The notes: generated by a model from the sequence alone, not told the origin. A DNA stretch of 64,000 bases from Paralvinella palmiformis (GCA_025642065.1 JAODUP010000661.1:113501-177500), one strand, 5' to 3'. Counted from the first letter of the stretch, positions 1 to 13,935 are shown. Numbers and translations are program-made.

Positions 1-126
1 TATCGGCGTGGGCATATCTGAAAGGTGTTTCATCTTTGACTTCGCTTCATTACCATATGAGGTCACTCAGCCTATCTAACCTACCATGCGCACAAAAGTG
101 GCCGTAAAACATCAATAAATCATCCA
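1..126 (+). mobile_element. SINE-A copy, 5' part cut by window edge
   Basis: This is the body and 3' end of the commonest SINE in the window. It shows the shared blocks CGGCGTGGGCATATCTGAA, TTTCATCTTTGACTTCGCTT and GTGGCCGTAAAACATCAAT found in about a dozen other copies. The tRNA-like head lies outside the window. Confidence 0.8.
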
Positions 127-1180
127 TGTTGGTCGTGCGTAGAAGCCATTGACACTTGCCACTTGTAAAAACAACATTTCACTGTTTAGCGTCAATTCTT
201 CTATCCCGAGAAAGGCTTGAGACCGTAGTTGTTCAACGTAAATAAATAACGAGCTATATCGTGATATTGATCTTGTAATCAAATGTCAACAAAACGGATC
301 AAGTTCACCCAACATGTCAACAGAAACATATTTTTTACTCATAAGTTGTTTACATTGCAGCACCACGTAATCCTATCAATCGTTTCCATTTTGCGATCAA
401 CTGACCAGACGGGCTATAATCTAAACACGTGTTTGTGGATGTTTCATTCTAATTGGAAACAATTATTCGCTGCCGCCTGTCTCGCCCACTAGACGTCCAT
501 CATAGTTTCTACCATTCGGGAATCATGATTTTTCACCTCTTCCTGAAATGTGGCAAAATATGAAGAGTCGACTTCGTTTAGTTGATAGAAGGCACTAAAA
601 TGAATTTATTCGCCCATATTTATTCAGTGATATGGTCACGTGACAGTATGTCTTACTTGGATATGAGTATGTTTGTCATTGGTGGCCAGAAATGACGTAA
701 TACATTAATCTATTGACTACGTACAGCTCTGAGGGATTATGAGGAGGATTTTTCAATCTCAGACATTATGACACTGGCTGTAATGAGAACTGACCTGCTC
801 TAATTCTAGAAGACGGCCCGCTATCGAGTCTGACTATTATCGCTCGATGGGTGGCGTACATTCGGGATCGGTTATTCGCTCGACGCCCGATCTCCAATAT
901 CGGCAACAATTAAGCAGCGCCCTCTGGCGGCTGTGTGGCTCTACAGTCCTGCACACTTCCTAACTGATTATTATTGTATTAAATGACAACGATAGCCAAC
1001 AGAATACGACGAAAGCGACGTCTGGATCATATCTGTGATTTGAGTCAACGGCTTGGACATCCTGTTGACGACTTCTGGAGTTAGCGCCGAGATGGCCAAT
1101 TCGGAGGGACGTCATCGCGCTACAACACTCTTCCATGCCTGAAATTACTATGGCCGAGGTAGTTATAAGTCATTTTTTAA
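127..1180. other. Intergenic, nothing recognised
   Basis: No ORF with family resemblance, no tRNA and no long repeat was seen. The only open frame of note (283-492, +) is short and resembles nothing known. Confidence 0.5.
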
Positions 1181-1310
1181 TATGGTTTCCCCCCCTCCTC
1201 TGCCACAAGTCTTCAGTGCGATCAGCGTCGAGGCTAAAACAAAAACACTTACTCACTCACTAACTCACTCATATGTTCACTCACTCACTCACTGATTTCA
1301 TATCCGTGTT
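1181..1310 (+). mobile_element. 3' relic of SINE-C with ACTC tail
   Basis: The block CAGCGTCGAGGCT followed by a short ACTC-rich tail matches the 3' end of the better copy at 7,750-7,925 (CAGCGCCGAGGCTGACTCACTC). The head is not recognisable. Confidence 0.45.
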
Positions 1311-1376
1311 TTATCATGAGAACAATACTTGAGGAAGTTAAAGCGACTGCCCTGAATCTCCACTTCGGCCACTAAG

Positions 1377-1535
1377 GATGGACCAATGGCGCAGTAGTTA
1401 ATGCATTGCGCTGCAAACTTCAAAGCAGTGAGTTCGAATCAGATATTTCCTACATCTCTTTGTCTGAAATGTTTTCCCATCGGCTTCGGGGATACATCAC
1501 TCAACTGAACAACAACAACAACAACAACAGCAGCT
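1377..1535 (+). mobile_element. tRNA-derived SINE (SINE-D)
   Basis: A tRNA-like head contains an A-box-like TGGCGCAGTAGTTAATGC and a B-box-like GAGTTCGAATCA about 35 bp apart. A non-tRNA body follows, ending in an (AAC)n tail at 1,509-1,530. No cloverleaf acceptor stem is evident, so this is a SINE and not a functional tRNA. Only one copy was seen in the window. Confidence 0.5.
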
Positions 1536-1544
1536 AAAACAACA

Positions 1545-2130
1545 AATTATATTAGAAATGGTAATAAACCACCTAGTTAAGACGACACCCTCTCGCTGTT
1601 CAGGTTTTCTCCACAACAAAACCACTTAAAAATTTCCAAATTTCGGTTTCAATTAAGAGAGCCAGAACTCAAAATTAAAAAAAACAGGACGTAGTAGATA
1701 TTTGGATCCTTGCAGTTCTTTTGGAATTTATCAACTAGATTGATAATACTAATATATTTGTGATTTCTCGTCTTTCTCGTTTTTACTCCTTGACACAGTT
1801 AGGACACATTTAAGTTGTATTGCATCACAGAAGAGCATATTAAGCATTAATATTGCTATACGTAGTATTTTACACATTTTCCGTATCATTATTGCCAAAT
1901 AATCCTTCTACTACTTCGCCTTTATTGTCCATTGTTGTTTAAATTTTATAACTGCCGCTAAATTTTATGCTAAATGTTTTCTCTACATAGTTGTTGCTGT
2001 GCAGCGTTTTTGAGCAGACCTTTACGTGTGAGAAGCCTGTGCTTTTATAAGGTTGCCATAATAAAAAATAATATTAAATATCTTCCACTTCGAGACCCTT
2101 ATCAACAAGAGTATTATATTCAAATATCAA
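1545..2130. other. AT-rich intergenic, nothing recognised
   Basis: No coding signal, RNA gene or repeat family was seen. Confidence 0.5.
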
Positions 2131-2133
2131 GTG

Positions 2134-2312
2134 GCGCCTTCGTGGTCTAACTGGTAACGAGTTGGATCACAGTTCACTATCACCTGAGTTCGAATCTCGG
2201 CGTGGGTATATCTGAAGGGTGTTTCATATTTGACTTCGCTTCATTACCTTTAGAGGTCGTTCGGCCCATTTAGCCTACCATGTGCACAAAAGTGGCCGTA
2301 AACCACAACTCA
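2134..2312 (+). mobile_element. SINE-A copy, full head
   Basis: The tRNA-like head (GTGGTCTAACTGGTAACG as A box, GAGTTCGAATCTC as B box) is followed by the family body and the terminal AGTGGCCGTAAA block. Pol III transcription from these internal boxes is the family norm. Confidence 0.8.
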
Positions 2313-2676
2313 TGCCAGTACTAAGTGATGATTGTTGTAGCTGCTTACTGCGACAGATCACGAACAAGTTATCTCCAACATCGGTACTATGTGTCGTCCT
2401 TGAGTAGACCAAATTTTATACTTCACATCACGCTAACTATGTGTACACGGCCTCTGAGCACGCTAACTATGTGTCCACGACCTCTGTCAAGGTGAAACGG
2501 TACCTACCATTTCGCCTGTTCAGTCAACCGATAAGTGTACACAGAGCCAAGGTGGCCGAGGTGTGTTAATGGCGTATTATATGTTACAGTATAACATCGT
2601 GAAATCGGAGATTTCACGAATTCCCCGAAAGCTTTAGAGATTTCGCCGAGATCTCTGATTTTACGATCTTAACTGT

Positions 2677-2722
<46 letters not shown>

Positions 2723-3028
2723 AGTTATATAACTAACGCGCAAAGCAGGTATTTCTTGCCGAATGATCCACGTAGTTTATTACCTTGTTTAAATATTTAA
2801 CGGATTAATGGATGCTTTGATGAGATTTTTGTGAAAATGATATAATTCTTCCCTCTTGAAACGTCGTAGATAATACTACTGCTGCTGCTACTACTACTAC
2901 TACTACTACCATTATTAATAATGGTAATAGTTATAATCATGATAATATTTAAACTGCTAATAATTTCTATACCAAATAAAGTTAAAAGAAATTGCATATG
3001 ATCTTAAATTTAAAAAGAAAGAAATTAA

Positions 3029-3067
<39 letters not shown>

Positions 3068-3425
3068 CTCAGATATTAAAATTCCTAAGACTGTTTATTG
3101 TTATAAATCTATACGTTATTTGACTGTTTATACCAATGTTGTTGTTTTTTATTTGGGGCAGCAGAATTAACGACAATAACAACAACAATAACAACAACAA
3201 CATTAACAACAACAATAATAACAACAACAACAACAACAAAAGCAAGAAAAACAACCCCAGAAATATTAAAATAACAAAATTCAGTTTTATTTTTATAGAA
3301 TAAAGTTAGTAACAAATATATTCTAAAATGTCAGGCTTCCAGTCATTGCGTAGAATATACTCCTTTATTCGTGCCTGTGGGATGTTTCAGGCATCACCAG
3401 AAGCGCTTCTTGTGGTCAGATGTCC
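2313..3425. repeat. AT-rich intergenic with several simple repeats
   Basis: It holds (TA)n at 2,680-2,719, a (TAC/GCT)n tract near 2,875-2,910, (AT)n at 3,029-3,064 and an (AAC)n-rich tract at 3,170-3,240. Open frames here are repeat translations. A short inverted repeat (GGAGATTTCACG / CGCCGAGATCTCTG) lies just before the first TA tract. Confidence 0.7.
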
Positions 3426-3775
3426 CATAGGGCGCCCGACAGCGCAGCGGACAGAGCGCCGGGCCGTAAACGTCCAGATCCCGGATCAAGTGCGAGCGAC
3501 AGCCGTATTTGAGATGTTACATGATGTAGTAGCACTCGGCCACGTGTACCGGAAGTGGTCAGCTCCGATATTAAACAAGGTTATAATTTATTCATCTAGT
3601 CTACGAAACTGTCTCATCCAGTTGTACAATATTGTAACATTTATGTTACTAATGGTTTTTGAATGGTAATTATCGGCGGCTAAATGTTCTATCTATTGGT
3701 AATAAAAAGTGTTATTATTATTATTATTATTGTTGTTATTATTATTATTAGTAGTAGTACTACTACTACTAGTAG
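3426..3775 (+). mobile_element. tRNA-derived SINE (SINE-E) with (TTA)n tail
   Basis: A GC-rich tRNA-like head (GACAGCGCAGCGGACAGAGCG, then CCAGATCCCGGATCAAG) is followed by an AT-rich body and a (TTA)n/(TAG)n tail at 3,713-3,785. The GC shift at 3,430-3,560 inside an AT-rich region supports an inserted element. The ORF at 3,328-3,669 overlaps it and is not treated as a gene. Confidence 0.5.
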
Positions 3776-3923
3776 TAGTATATTAGTAATAGCAATAGTT
3801 GCTATTGGCATTTTAAGCATCCTGACGTTTTTGTTACGTTTTTAGGTGACAATTATATCAACATATAAAACGAAATGTTCCAACTGACCTTTGTCACTTT
3901 ATGGAGCGTAACTATCTCTAACA

Positions 3924-3970
<47 letters not shown>

Positions 3971-5158
3971 CGTCATCACATGCATTACAATAGACACATG
4001 AGTCGTGATATCGTTTGTGGACGTGTCACGACAGACCTGTTCTCAAATCAATATTATATTGTGTTGTCGCCGATAAAGTCTCGGCCCGTCACGCTTCAGT
4101 TGGAGCAATCAATGCCGTTTTCGATGACGTCGCAGGATGTATGTTCTGTTAGTATGGGACCTGAGGTAGTCATACTAACGGCGAATATTAGTTTATGAAG
4201 ATATGTTACTGCTAAATGACCATTGATTATTGGAACGTTTTGTGTTTGAAGTCCTCCGGTTGAAACAATTGGCACTAATTGGTAATTAACACTTTACTAT
4301 CTGCTATCGTTTGTATTGGTAGAGAGTGTGGCATGGAATGTGTGTGTGTGTGTGGGGGGGGGGCCCAGGGTGTGTTTAGACATGCCCGGGATCATGTTTT
4401 CCGCGCGCGGGGTGCGCTCGATTGTGTGTGTGTGTTTGTTTGTGAGCAGCGGTTTTCAAATGTAATGCTATAGGTGTACCAGACGGGAATATGGCCCACG
4501 AAAGATGCTTGGATGTGTTCTTTTGTTGCATGTATTAGGATATACCTCATAGACAAATAAAGATGTGTTTTATGGGATATAATGCCATGCAGGATCTATT
4601 TTATTGGGCGCGTTAAGGACCAGTGACGTGGTTTGTGTGTGTGTGTTTGTGTGTGTTTTTTTTGTGTATGGCGGGGGGGGGGGTGTTCATGGCAAAAACC
4701 ATTCCTTAAAGATCGTAACTACTAAGCAGTATAAACATTTATTGATTAATCCAACTAATACCATATTTATTAATGCTTATTATTATAGTATTAATCATGT
4801 GTGTTTGTGTGTGTGTGTGTGAGTGTATGTGTGCATGTGTGTGTGGGTGTCTGTGTGCATGTATGTATGTATGAATGTGTGTGTGTATGTGTGTGTGTGA
4901 GTATGTGTCGGCTGACAGCCATAATTTTATATATTTCACGCTTCACTGATCCTCAGAAAAAAGGCACCTCACCGCGAGAGTATCAGTAAATGTGCTGACC
5001 CGCCGCAACAAGGATCGAATCTCTCCGAGTATCGATACGAACCGGATCTCTTCATGATCGGATAACACATCTTCGATCAGGATTAAAGGACCACCCCCGC
5101 CAGGGAAATTGATGTTCTAGGATATTTTCTGGATTAATCGGGATCTCGGTAATCCAGA
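3776..5158. other. Intergenic, upstream flank of the collagen gene
   Basis: No coding exon was recognised. Simple repeats: (AT)n 3,926-3,966, GT-rich tracts with long G runs at 4,341-4,440 and 4,634-4,690, and (GT)n 4,801-4,902. The promoter of the gene starting at 5,159 should lie here, but no clear TATA box could be assigned. Confidence 0.5.
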
Positions 5159-5198
5159 ATGAAGTTTTTGATCATCGTGGCTTGTTTGTTTACTCCCG
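5159..5198 (+). CDS. Exon 1: start codon and signal peptide
   Basis: ATG at 5,159 opens [13 protein letters not shown], a compact hydrophobic signal peptide. The strong donor G|GTAAGT leaves a phase 1 overhang that joins exon 2 to give Ala14, a good cleavage residue before Met-Gly-Gln-Cys. The start was chosen because it is the only upstream ATG that gives a signal peptide in the right phase. Confidence 0.7.
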
Positions 5199-5346
5199 GT
5201 AAGTTATCATCAACATGAAGCGCTATATTGACGAATATAATTAATGTTTGGTTTCTGATTCGATGACAAGTTGTTACAAGTTGTGACGAAGCGATAAAAA
5301 TCTGAATACTTGTTCTCGACTAATCAATGGGGACTTCAACCGATAA

Positions 5347-5381
<35 letters not shown>

Positions 5382-6758
5382 TTATCGCTTCGCGCTTAAG
5401 CGTGTATTGATCGGTTCCTAACAAGTCTTGATATCTAACAAGTCTTGCTATCTAACAAAATATCGTTTAATAGCATTCAAGTGGTGACCTCATCAGAGGT
5501 CACGGTTAAATAATTAATTATTTTAAAGAACATGGTACATGTGTGCGTGCGCGCGCGCGCTCAGGTGCGTGTCTGTGTGCTTGTTAACAGTGTATAAAAA
5601 GTCCTTGGAACAACAAATCACGAATACAACTTCTGGACAAATCATCGAAAGCTGGATTTCAGAGGGGGATCTTTTCATCCCGAAAAACTTCATGTTTTAA
5701 CAGTTCCAGACGCCGAACCGTTTCACTCCCCACTATAGGGCGAGCATCTGTGCCGTTCATAACAGTATTTAGCAGGTGATTTGACGTCAACAGGGACTGG
5801 AAATGGCTCGTTTGTGTTTGTGCGAAAAGACAAAAATTATGGGTTATTTCTGAAATACCGTACCGGATGTGTTTAACATTGTCAAGTTGTGTGTTACAAT
5901 AGAGACATCCGGGTCTCTATCTCTCTCGTTTTGTTTTTGTTGTTTCGTGTGTCTGTGTGTGTGTGTGCGTGTGCGTGCGTGTGTCGTACTTGAAACATAC
6001 ATATCAACCTCAGCTAGACGACCACCTTTCACATCGACACCTGCCCGACACCAGATCTATTCTCGACCAGGTTTCGGACAGCGTTTAGCATCCATGTTTA
6101 TTCGATCAGTGAGAGCCAGGTTCAGCTAAAAGCCTAAACTAGGATTAAACGCATTAATTGCCTACACGTATTACTTTAGATAGGCACCTTATATAAGGCT
6201 TCGAACTAATTCGAATTACACAGACAAGACCCTTCCCAGCATCTGTCTCGTTCAACCGTTAAACCAAAAACAAACAATATCGATCTGTTATCTTATTGGA
6301 ACCTATCGATCTAAATCATTCCCTAAACTCTAACTTAATGTTCATTGGTTAATCGAAAATAAGGTTATCGAACGGTTGGCTAATTTTGATTACTCCATTG
6401 GGTCGAACACTTGGCTGGGTGGCGGCGGATTAGTTCGGATAATGCGCTTAAAGATGGAACATGTATACACCCTGTGTAGTTGAGGTCACTACGGAGCTGT
6501 TTAGAACTTGACCACGAAGCCGAGTGAGAACAATTAAAGGTCCCTAGTCTTAGTTTAAATATGTCAATAATCTGTCAATAATCTGTCAATAATCTGTCAA
6601 TAATATGTCAATAATATGTCAATAATATGTCAATAATATGTCAATAATATGTCAATAATATGTCAATAATGGTTGAGAGAAATAATAATATGTTGAAATT
6701 ACTACTACTACTAATAATAATTTTTATTTAATGTGTAGTCTTTAGTGGTAAGTTTTAA

Positions 6759-6793
<35 letters not shown>

Positions 6794-6808
6794 GTGTATG
6801 TGTGTGTT

Positions 6809-6841
<33 letters not shown>

Positions 6842-6852
6842 ATGTCTGTCTC

Positions 6853-6885
<33 letters not shown>

Positions 6886-6929
6886 GTGTCTGTCTGTATG
6901 TATGTATGTATGCATGTATGTATGTCAAC

Positions 6930-6970
<41 letters not shown>

Positions 6971-7484
6971 ATCACCCCCCCCCCTCTTTCGTTCCCTCAT
7001 TTCCCATGTACTCCTTCCCAACTCCATCACCCCGATCAGCATTCACGAAGTACCCTATAGCATAACTATTTTCAGCTATGGGCCAATGTCCCGGGGGTGA
7101 GACCCCATACTTCCAGGAGAACAACAACATGTACATGGACTGTGACAGAAGACAGGGATCTGGCATACAGTCAATATCTAACTGTCTACGAGGGTGTCAA
7201 GCCAGCTGTGTCGGTATCAACTACAGCTTTAAGACACAAACGTGTATCACCTGTACTAACGTTGGTACTCTATCATCTAAGGATTCCTGGATGTTCTACG
7301 CCTTGGTGTGTATCACCGGAAGTACGTATTTAGACCACGCCCACATCTAATCGATTAATAATGATTTTGTCTATTGATTATTCACGTTATCGGTCATCTA
7401 TGATGTTGAATCTTAATGTAATTAATTATGTAAAACATCAGCTATTCAGGTGGTAGTTTATTAATTTCATAATTAATATATAAA

Positions 7485-7530
<46 letters not shown>

Positions 7531-9420
7531 TGGTTATTAATGGTCAATGATATTTACTATTTAGAATCGAATCATGTTTTCGCCAATCCAATGCGATGAT
7601 GATGATGATGATGCTGACGATGATGATGATGATGATGATGATGATGTATTTTTGGTTGTTGAAACGCAATTCACTTTAACCAGAAAGCCTGAATATTAAT
7701 CACCATTACGTTAATAAATATTCATGACTTTTCAATTCTATATTGGGAAGAACTGCCTCCGAATCTGGCTGTGCCTTTTTGGCGCTGCTGGTAGTGTGCC
7801 ATGCTGGAGACTTCCAGAGCCTGGATTCGCATCCCAGCAATAGCTATGTTCGCGGGATGTTTAGCCCTTCACTAATAGCGAATAGCTGCTCGGACATATG
7901 TTCCCGCTTCGAACAGCGCCGAGGCTGACTCACTCACTCACTCACTCACTCACTCACTCACTCACTCACTCACTCACTCACTCACTCACTCACTCACTCA
8001 CTCACTCACTCACTCACTCACTCACTCACTCACTCACTCACTCACTCACTCACTCACTCACTCACTCACTCACTCACTCACTCACTCACTCACTCACTCA
8101 CTCACTCACTCACTCACTCACTCACTCACTCACTCACTCACTCACTCACTCACTCATCCACCCACCCACCCACTCACTCACTCACTCACTCACTCACTCA
8201 CTCACTCACTGAATGTTACACTTCACTGTTGTAGGTACACCAGCATCTGTAAATAGAAGTCCGGGTTATTCGTCATATTCTAGATATCGTACAACCGCAT
8301 ATTCTACACGACCTGGCTATGGTGGTACCACGGTCAACCCAGGCGGAGCAACCCTACCGGGCCCACCTGGGCCTCCAGGCAAAGAGGGCCCAACGGGCGA
8401 ACCCGGACCACCTGGGCCCAGAGGTGACAAGGGGGAGATCGGTGTTTCTGGAGCTCCGGGTGTCCAGGGTGAGATCGGATTCACTGGGGCCACGGGCAGA
8501 GCTGGAGATCGTGGTGCTACTGGGCCGGTGGGCCCCCTCGGTCCTGCTGGGGTGACTGGAGCCCCGGGCAGAGCTGGGCCGAAGGGTGACAGAGGTGACA
8601 GTGGACCAACAGGTCGACCCGGATCCCAGGGCATCATGGGTCTTAACGGGCCCCCTGGACCGATTGGACCTAAAGGATTTCCAGGTAAGATTTATGATGT
8701 AATGAGTTAATTTTTATGTAGAAGTCTGGCTAAGGCGATCCTTTTGACAAAGTTCAAGAATTATTTACAATAACATGACCTTTCCCCGTTTATCAAAACT
8801 CACTGACTATCAAAATATTTGAAGACTGCTAGAGAGAAGAAAATGATATTATCAGGATTTTCGATTATCAGGTCACGAGAAGCCACGGTAATGTGGTTAT
8901 AAAGTAGGACCATATATGCATGATGTTATTATTGGTGCTTGTGGTTATTATATTTAATATTTGCATGTTTAGGGGGGTTTCTATCTCCACATGACAGTAT
9001 TAGAGAGCTGTCTAGGTCCATTATGATAATAACATGTGTACGTTATGACGGTGTCCTAAGTTTATTTTGAGTAATGTCCGTATTTGCTACAACTAGGTCA
9101 ACCAGGTGCCACAGGCCCGACGGGACTGACCGGGGCAACGGGCGCCCGCGGGTTTAAGGGCATTAAAGGTGGCATGGGCCCCACGGGTAGACCGGGGAGT
9201 ACCGGACTCCGAGGCCCGACCGGATTAACTGGAGCAACTGGCTTTCGAGGAGCGACTGGAGCTCGTGGGCCCAAAGGCGATCTTGGAATACCAGGACCCA
9301 CGGGGATGATTGGACCGAGAGGGTTTCCCGGAATACATGGATCGGCCGGACCCCTTGGGTTGACTGGAGCAACAGGTAATTAGAGCATTTAATGTTAACA
9401 ATGGGATCAAGGTGATGGTT

Positions 9421-9482
<62 letters not shown>

Positions 9483-9660
9483 TAATTTGCATAATCAGGT
9501 AATACGTATATTACCTGAAATTTTCAGGTAATCTGTATTAAATCTGAGTTAGCAATAGACATATTACTTGAATATTTCAGGTAATATACATATTAACTGA
9601 TTATACAGATTAACTGTAACACACACGCACGCACACACACACGTACACACACACACACAC

Positions 9661-9700
<40 letters not shown>

Positions 9701-11518
9701 ACACACACAAACACACACACACTCACACGTGCGTGTATGTATGTATGATAAATATTGTAATATACGTCACGTCATGTCAATTCATCACTCTATTATTATT
9801 TTCACCAACAGGACCAACTGGCCCACCGGGACCCCGCGGACCTAAAGGAGACCCAGGTTTACCCGCAGCTATGGCCGCTCTACTCGTCGGTGGTATGTAG
9901 CATAGAAACATAATCATCTTTCTGACGTCATACTCGGCCCATTTAGCCTCTCATGTTGCCAAACGTGGCCGTAAAACATCAATCATCAATCTCTGACGTC
10001 ATACGTCTTTCCCATCGTTTTTGTGTGTTCTGCCAGTTAGTAACTTACTTGAATTTCCATTTTCAGATCGGTTAGATGACAACACGAACAAAGGTAAGAA
10101 ACAGATGTTAGATATTTAGATATGATAATATATCAGTATGGTGATGTCATGGCGTAAAAAAGACTTTTGGGGGAATTTTGTCAAACCGATCGAAGACCGT
10201 ATTTCATCGTCATAAATATTTCGATTGTTAGGTCTAAATATTAAAGGAACAGTTAACCTTCATTTCATATTTTCACGACTATGTTCACAAATATCATAAA
10301 TGATGTCAAAATGTGAAAACGATCACCCACATATTTAATAATCCAGCTCAAAGCGCTGATCAGTTGACTATTAATGGCCTGTGGACGCCGCCATTTTGAA
10401 GCTAGACACCGAGCTGAAGCTCCTGAATGCCGACGTCACTTGAGCACAGCAATTGGACCGGAAGTTCGTATAGCCCATTTAAAACCATTTAAACAAGTGC
10501 TATGCTTATCCAAGAATACATCCACAACAAAACGTAGTATTGTTACTAAGTCTACATCATGACTGACATTCAGCCATATCAGTTTGATCCAGAAGAACCA
10601 TTAAAAAATGAAGATGATTCCGATTGTTTTGTAGAAAGCGGAATCATCGAAAAAAGCGCGAGGAGAACCGGAAACACTAACTGGTGTCTATGTGAACCCT
10701 GTGTACCCCAGTGTCAGGTGCCTCCGTGGTCTAGCGGTAGCGTGTTGGACCACAGATCACCACCACCCGCGTTCGAATCTCGGCGTGGGCATATCTGAAG
10801 GGTGTTTCATCTTTGACTTCGCTTCATTATCTTTGGAGGTCGCTCGGCCCATTTAGCCTACCGTGTGCAAAAAAAGTGGCTGTAAAAAAACAATCATCAT
10901 CAAATATGCCTTTGGTGCCAAAATTCGTTTTGCAGACCCCTGTTTACATTGTCATAACTAGATTATACAACCAACATGTGCTAAGTGACGTCACATTTCA
11001 AGAACATCCGGTCTGTTTCTGGCTTCAAATGGCGGCCCCCACAGATCAATTAATAGTCGATTAATCATCGCTTTAAACTCGATTAATTCAGATGCAGTTG
11101 ATCGTAATCATATTATAATTTGTGCGTGCATATTTATTTTAGTCCTGAACATTTGAAATCAAGGTAAACCGTCCCTTTAAATGGTCGGCTCTGTTTATCA
11201 TAACGTCACCGTGTATGTCTCGATTTTCAGCGTCAGTTCGGCAGGTTGGCTGTGAACATCTTGACGGCGCAAAATGTGAACAGGAATGCGTAGACTCTGA
11301 GGATTCGTATTATTGCGTCTGTAGACAAGGATATAGCCTGATCCCGGTTAAGCATAACTGTACAGGTTTGTACTAAAATAGAGAAACCGGAAAAAAATTT
11401 TTAAAATTAATCATTTCCAGGGAATTTGAAGAAAAAAAATTGAATTTACAATGGATGAAACCTTTCATTATCTATATATCTTTTTTTTTCAATTTTGTGC
11501 GCCTACTGAGGGGATTTC

Positions 11519-11583
<65 letters not shown>

Positions 11584-11609
11584 TGATTGCATGTGTGTAT
11601 GTGTGTGTC

Positions 11610-11665
<56 letters not shown>

Positions 11666-11678
11666 GTCTCTTTCTCTC

Positions 11679-11747
<69 letters not shown>

Positions 11748-12557
11748 CATATATTGTTTGCTAGTTGGGGTGTGCGTATCGGTGTGAACAACCGGAAAAT
11801 CGAGACAGTGGTTGTTGTGGTATTTTATGACGTTTATGTTATTTACCATAATCAGTTAATAATTATATGAGATATGATACCAATATATCTAGACATCATG
11901 TTATCTTCACGTTATCATCTCTAGCCTGTGACAAGCTTGCCGATGTTGTTATGATTGTTGATGTATCGAACACGACCTTCGTCAAAACCGTTCTTCCGCT
12001 GGTCGTCGCCGAAATAGCCCAGAATCACATCGGCAAGAAGGCTAACCGGATAGCCTTGATCGAGGCGGGCCAGTACTCGCGCATACTGGTCGGTCTGGAT
12101 CAGCGCCAGACGTTCGGAATCCTGCAGAAGGAAATACTCAACCTCCAGCCAAAACCACGGCCAACCCGGACCTGGGCGGCGCTCTGGTCCAAGCGCACGA
12201 GCACGTATTCGGCTCAGGCGGGAAGCCCGGTAGAGGGCGCCCCAACGTGGCCAATATCTGGATATTGGTGACTAGAAGTCCACGACGGGCTCCTGAGTTG
12301 ACGAAAGCAGCACAACGAGCTACGGAGGACGGTGTGACGCTAATCATTCTGACCAGTGCTGCCACCTCGAGGACGGACTATCTGGTCAACGTGACAATTC
12401 CGGATCTAATGTTCTATTATGATCCGGATGCAATTAATATTAAATCCGTCGTGTTTGGTGCTTATGAAGCCGTGGAGAGAGCTAGTACCGACAGATGTTT
12501 CCTGGCTCCAGGTATGTACCACAGGTGTAGAGAAGATCTTCATACGAGATTGTTTCG

Positions 12558-12622
<65 letters not shown>

Positions 12623-13860
12623 GTGTGTGCGCAGGCAGGCACGTAATACATGCACGCACGCACACACCAACACACACACGCACAATTACTAAATAGTGCA
12701 TCTTATAAAGAAAAAGTGACACATGTAGAAACTATAACACATTTTCATCTGACTCTATGTAATTTGCAGAACTACTGCTACAAGATTTGCTGGTCTGCGC
12801 CAGATTTAAGCATAATTTATGTTTGCATGCAAATTAAGAAATCACGGGAAAGCTCCCGCATATGACGTCATCTTACGAAATCGCATAAGCGAAAGTCTGT
12901 AACCCTAAAAGTGTTTCAAAAGCATGTTCGCGATATTTCATCGTGGAAATAAAAATATGTCGGTGGTAAGGCGGAAAGAACAAAATAATTTATATAACAA
13001 TATAATAATAATAACAATAATAATAATGGCTGAAATGACAGTTATTTTACGTGGCTGGCAACCTCAAATGAAGGAGAGGCCCATTGTCTGTAATTTGCTG
13101 CTTCACCACGGGAACTAATTCTAAATAAATTTATAATATACAATATATGACACAGTAAAATATATTTACTGTAGTAGGTGGTCATTCATAGAGGCGAGAA
13201 AAAATGGAAATTATAAAAATGTAGCAGGTTTAGATCAGGTCAGATTGGAAGTGTTTTTTTAATAAATTATATTGAATTCGAATAAGTTTGACAGTGGTCC
13301 AAGATGTCGGTGTCTCGGCCGGGTCTTGTTATGGTTTCTTGGCGGCTTATAGCTATTCCCTCTTGTTTGATAGAAACGCTCTTCTGCCGTAACTATAGCT
13401 GCCATCACTTGTTCATCATATGTCCCAGAGACCATTTTAAACATTTCAATCATATCGCCTCTTAGGCGCCTATACGCCAAAGTTGGTGGATTAAATGTTT
13501 TCAGCCTATCGGGGTAATTTAGATCTCGTACACGTGGAACCGACTTAATTGCCCGCCTTTGAACATTCTCCAAGGTTAGTATGTCTTTCTTGGCATCCAC
13601 ACTGAGTTGGCATATATTCTAGACGCGGTCTGCCTATTGCTTTGTACAATCAGTTGGATGCGACCGGTTTTTATGATCCTATCTATTATTCGTTATATTT
13701 ATTTCCCATTATAGAGAGAGAATATTGTAAACGTTTGGAACCTGATGGCTTATTGTACTGCTTCTGTCGTACGTCACAACATGGCGTCACATCAATGAAT
13801 GGAACTAACTGTGAAGGTAATATAATATAATATACTTGTCTCTCGAGGTCTGTTTGTCTG

Positions 13861-13935
<75 letters not shown>

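Noticed and set aside
8317..8637. 106-codon minus-strand Pro-rich ORF
   Set aside because: Antisense shadow of the Gly-X-Y collagen exon.
10374..11064. Three ORFs in intron 6 of the collagen gene
   Set aside because: One covers the SINE-A copy; the others lack motifs, and the flanking exons splice past them in phase.
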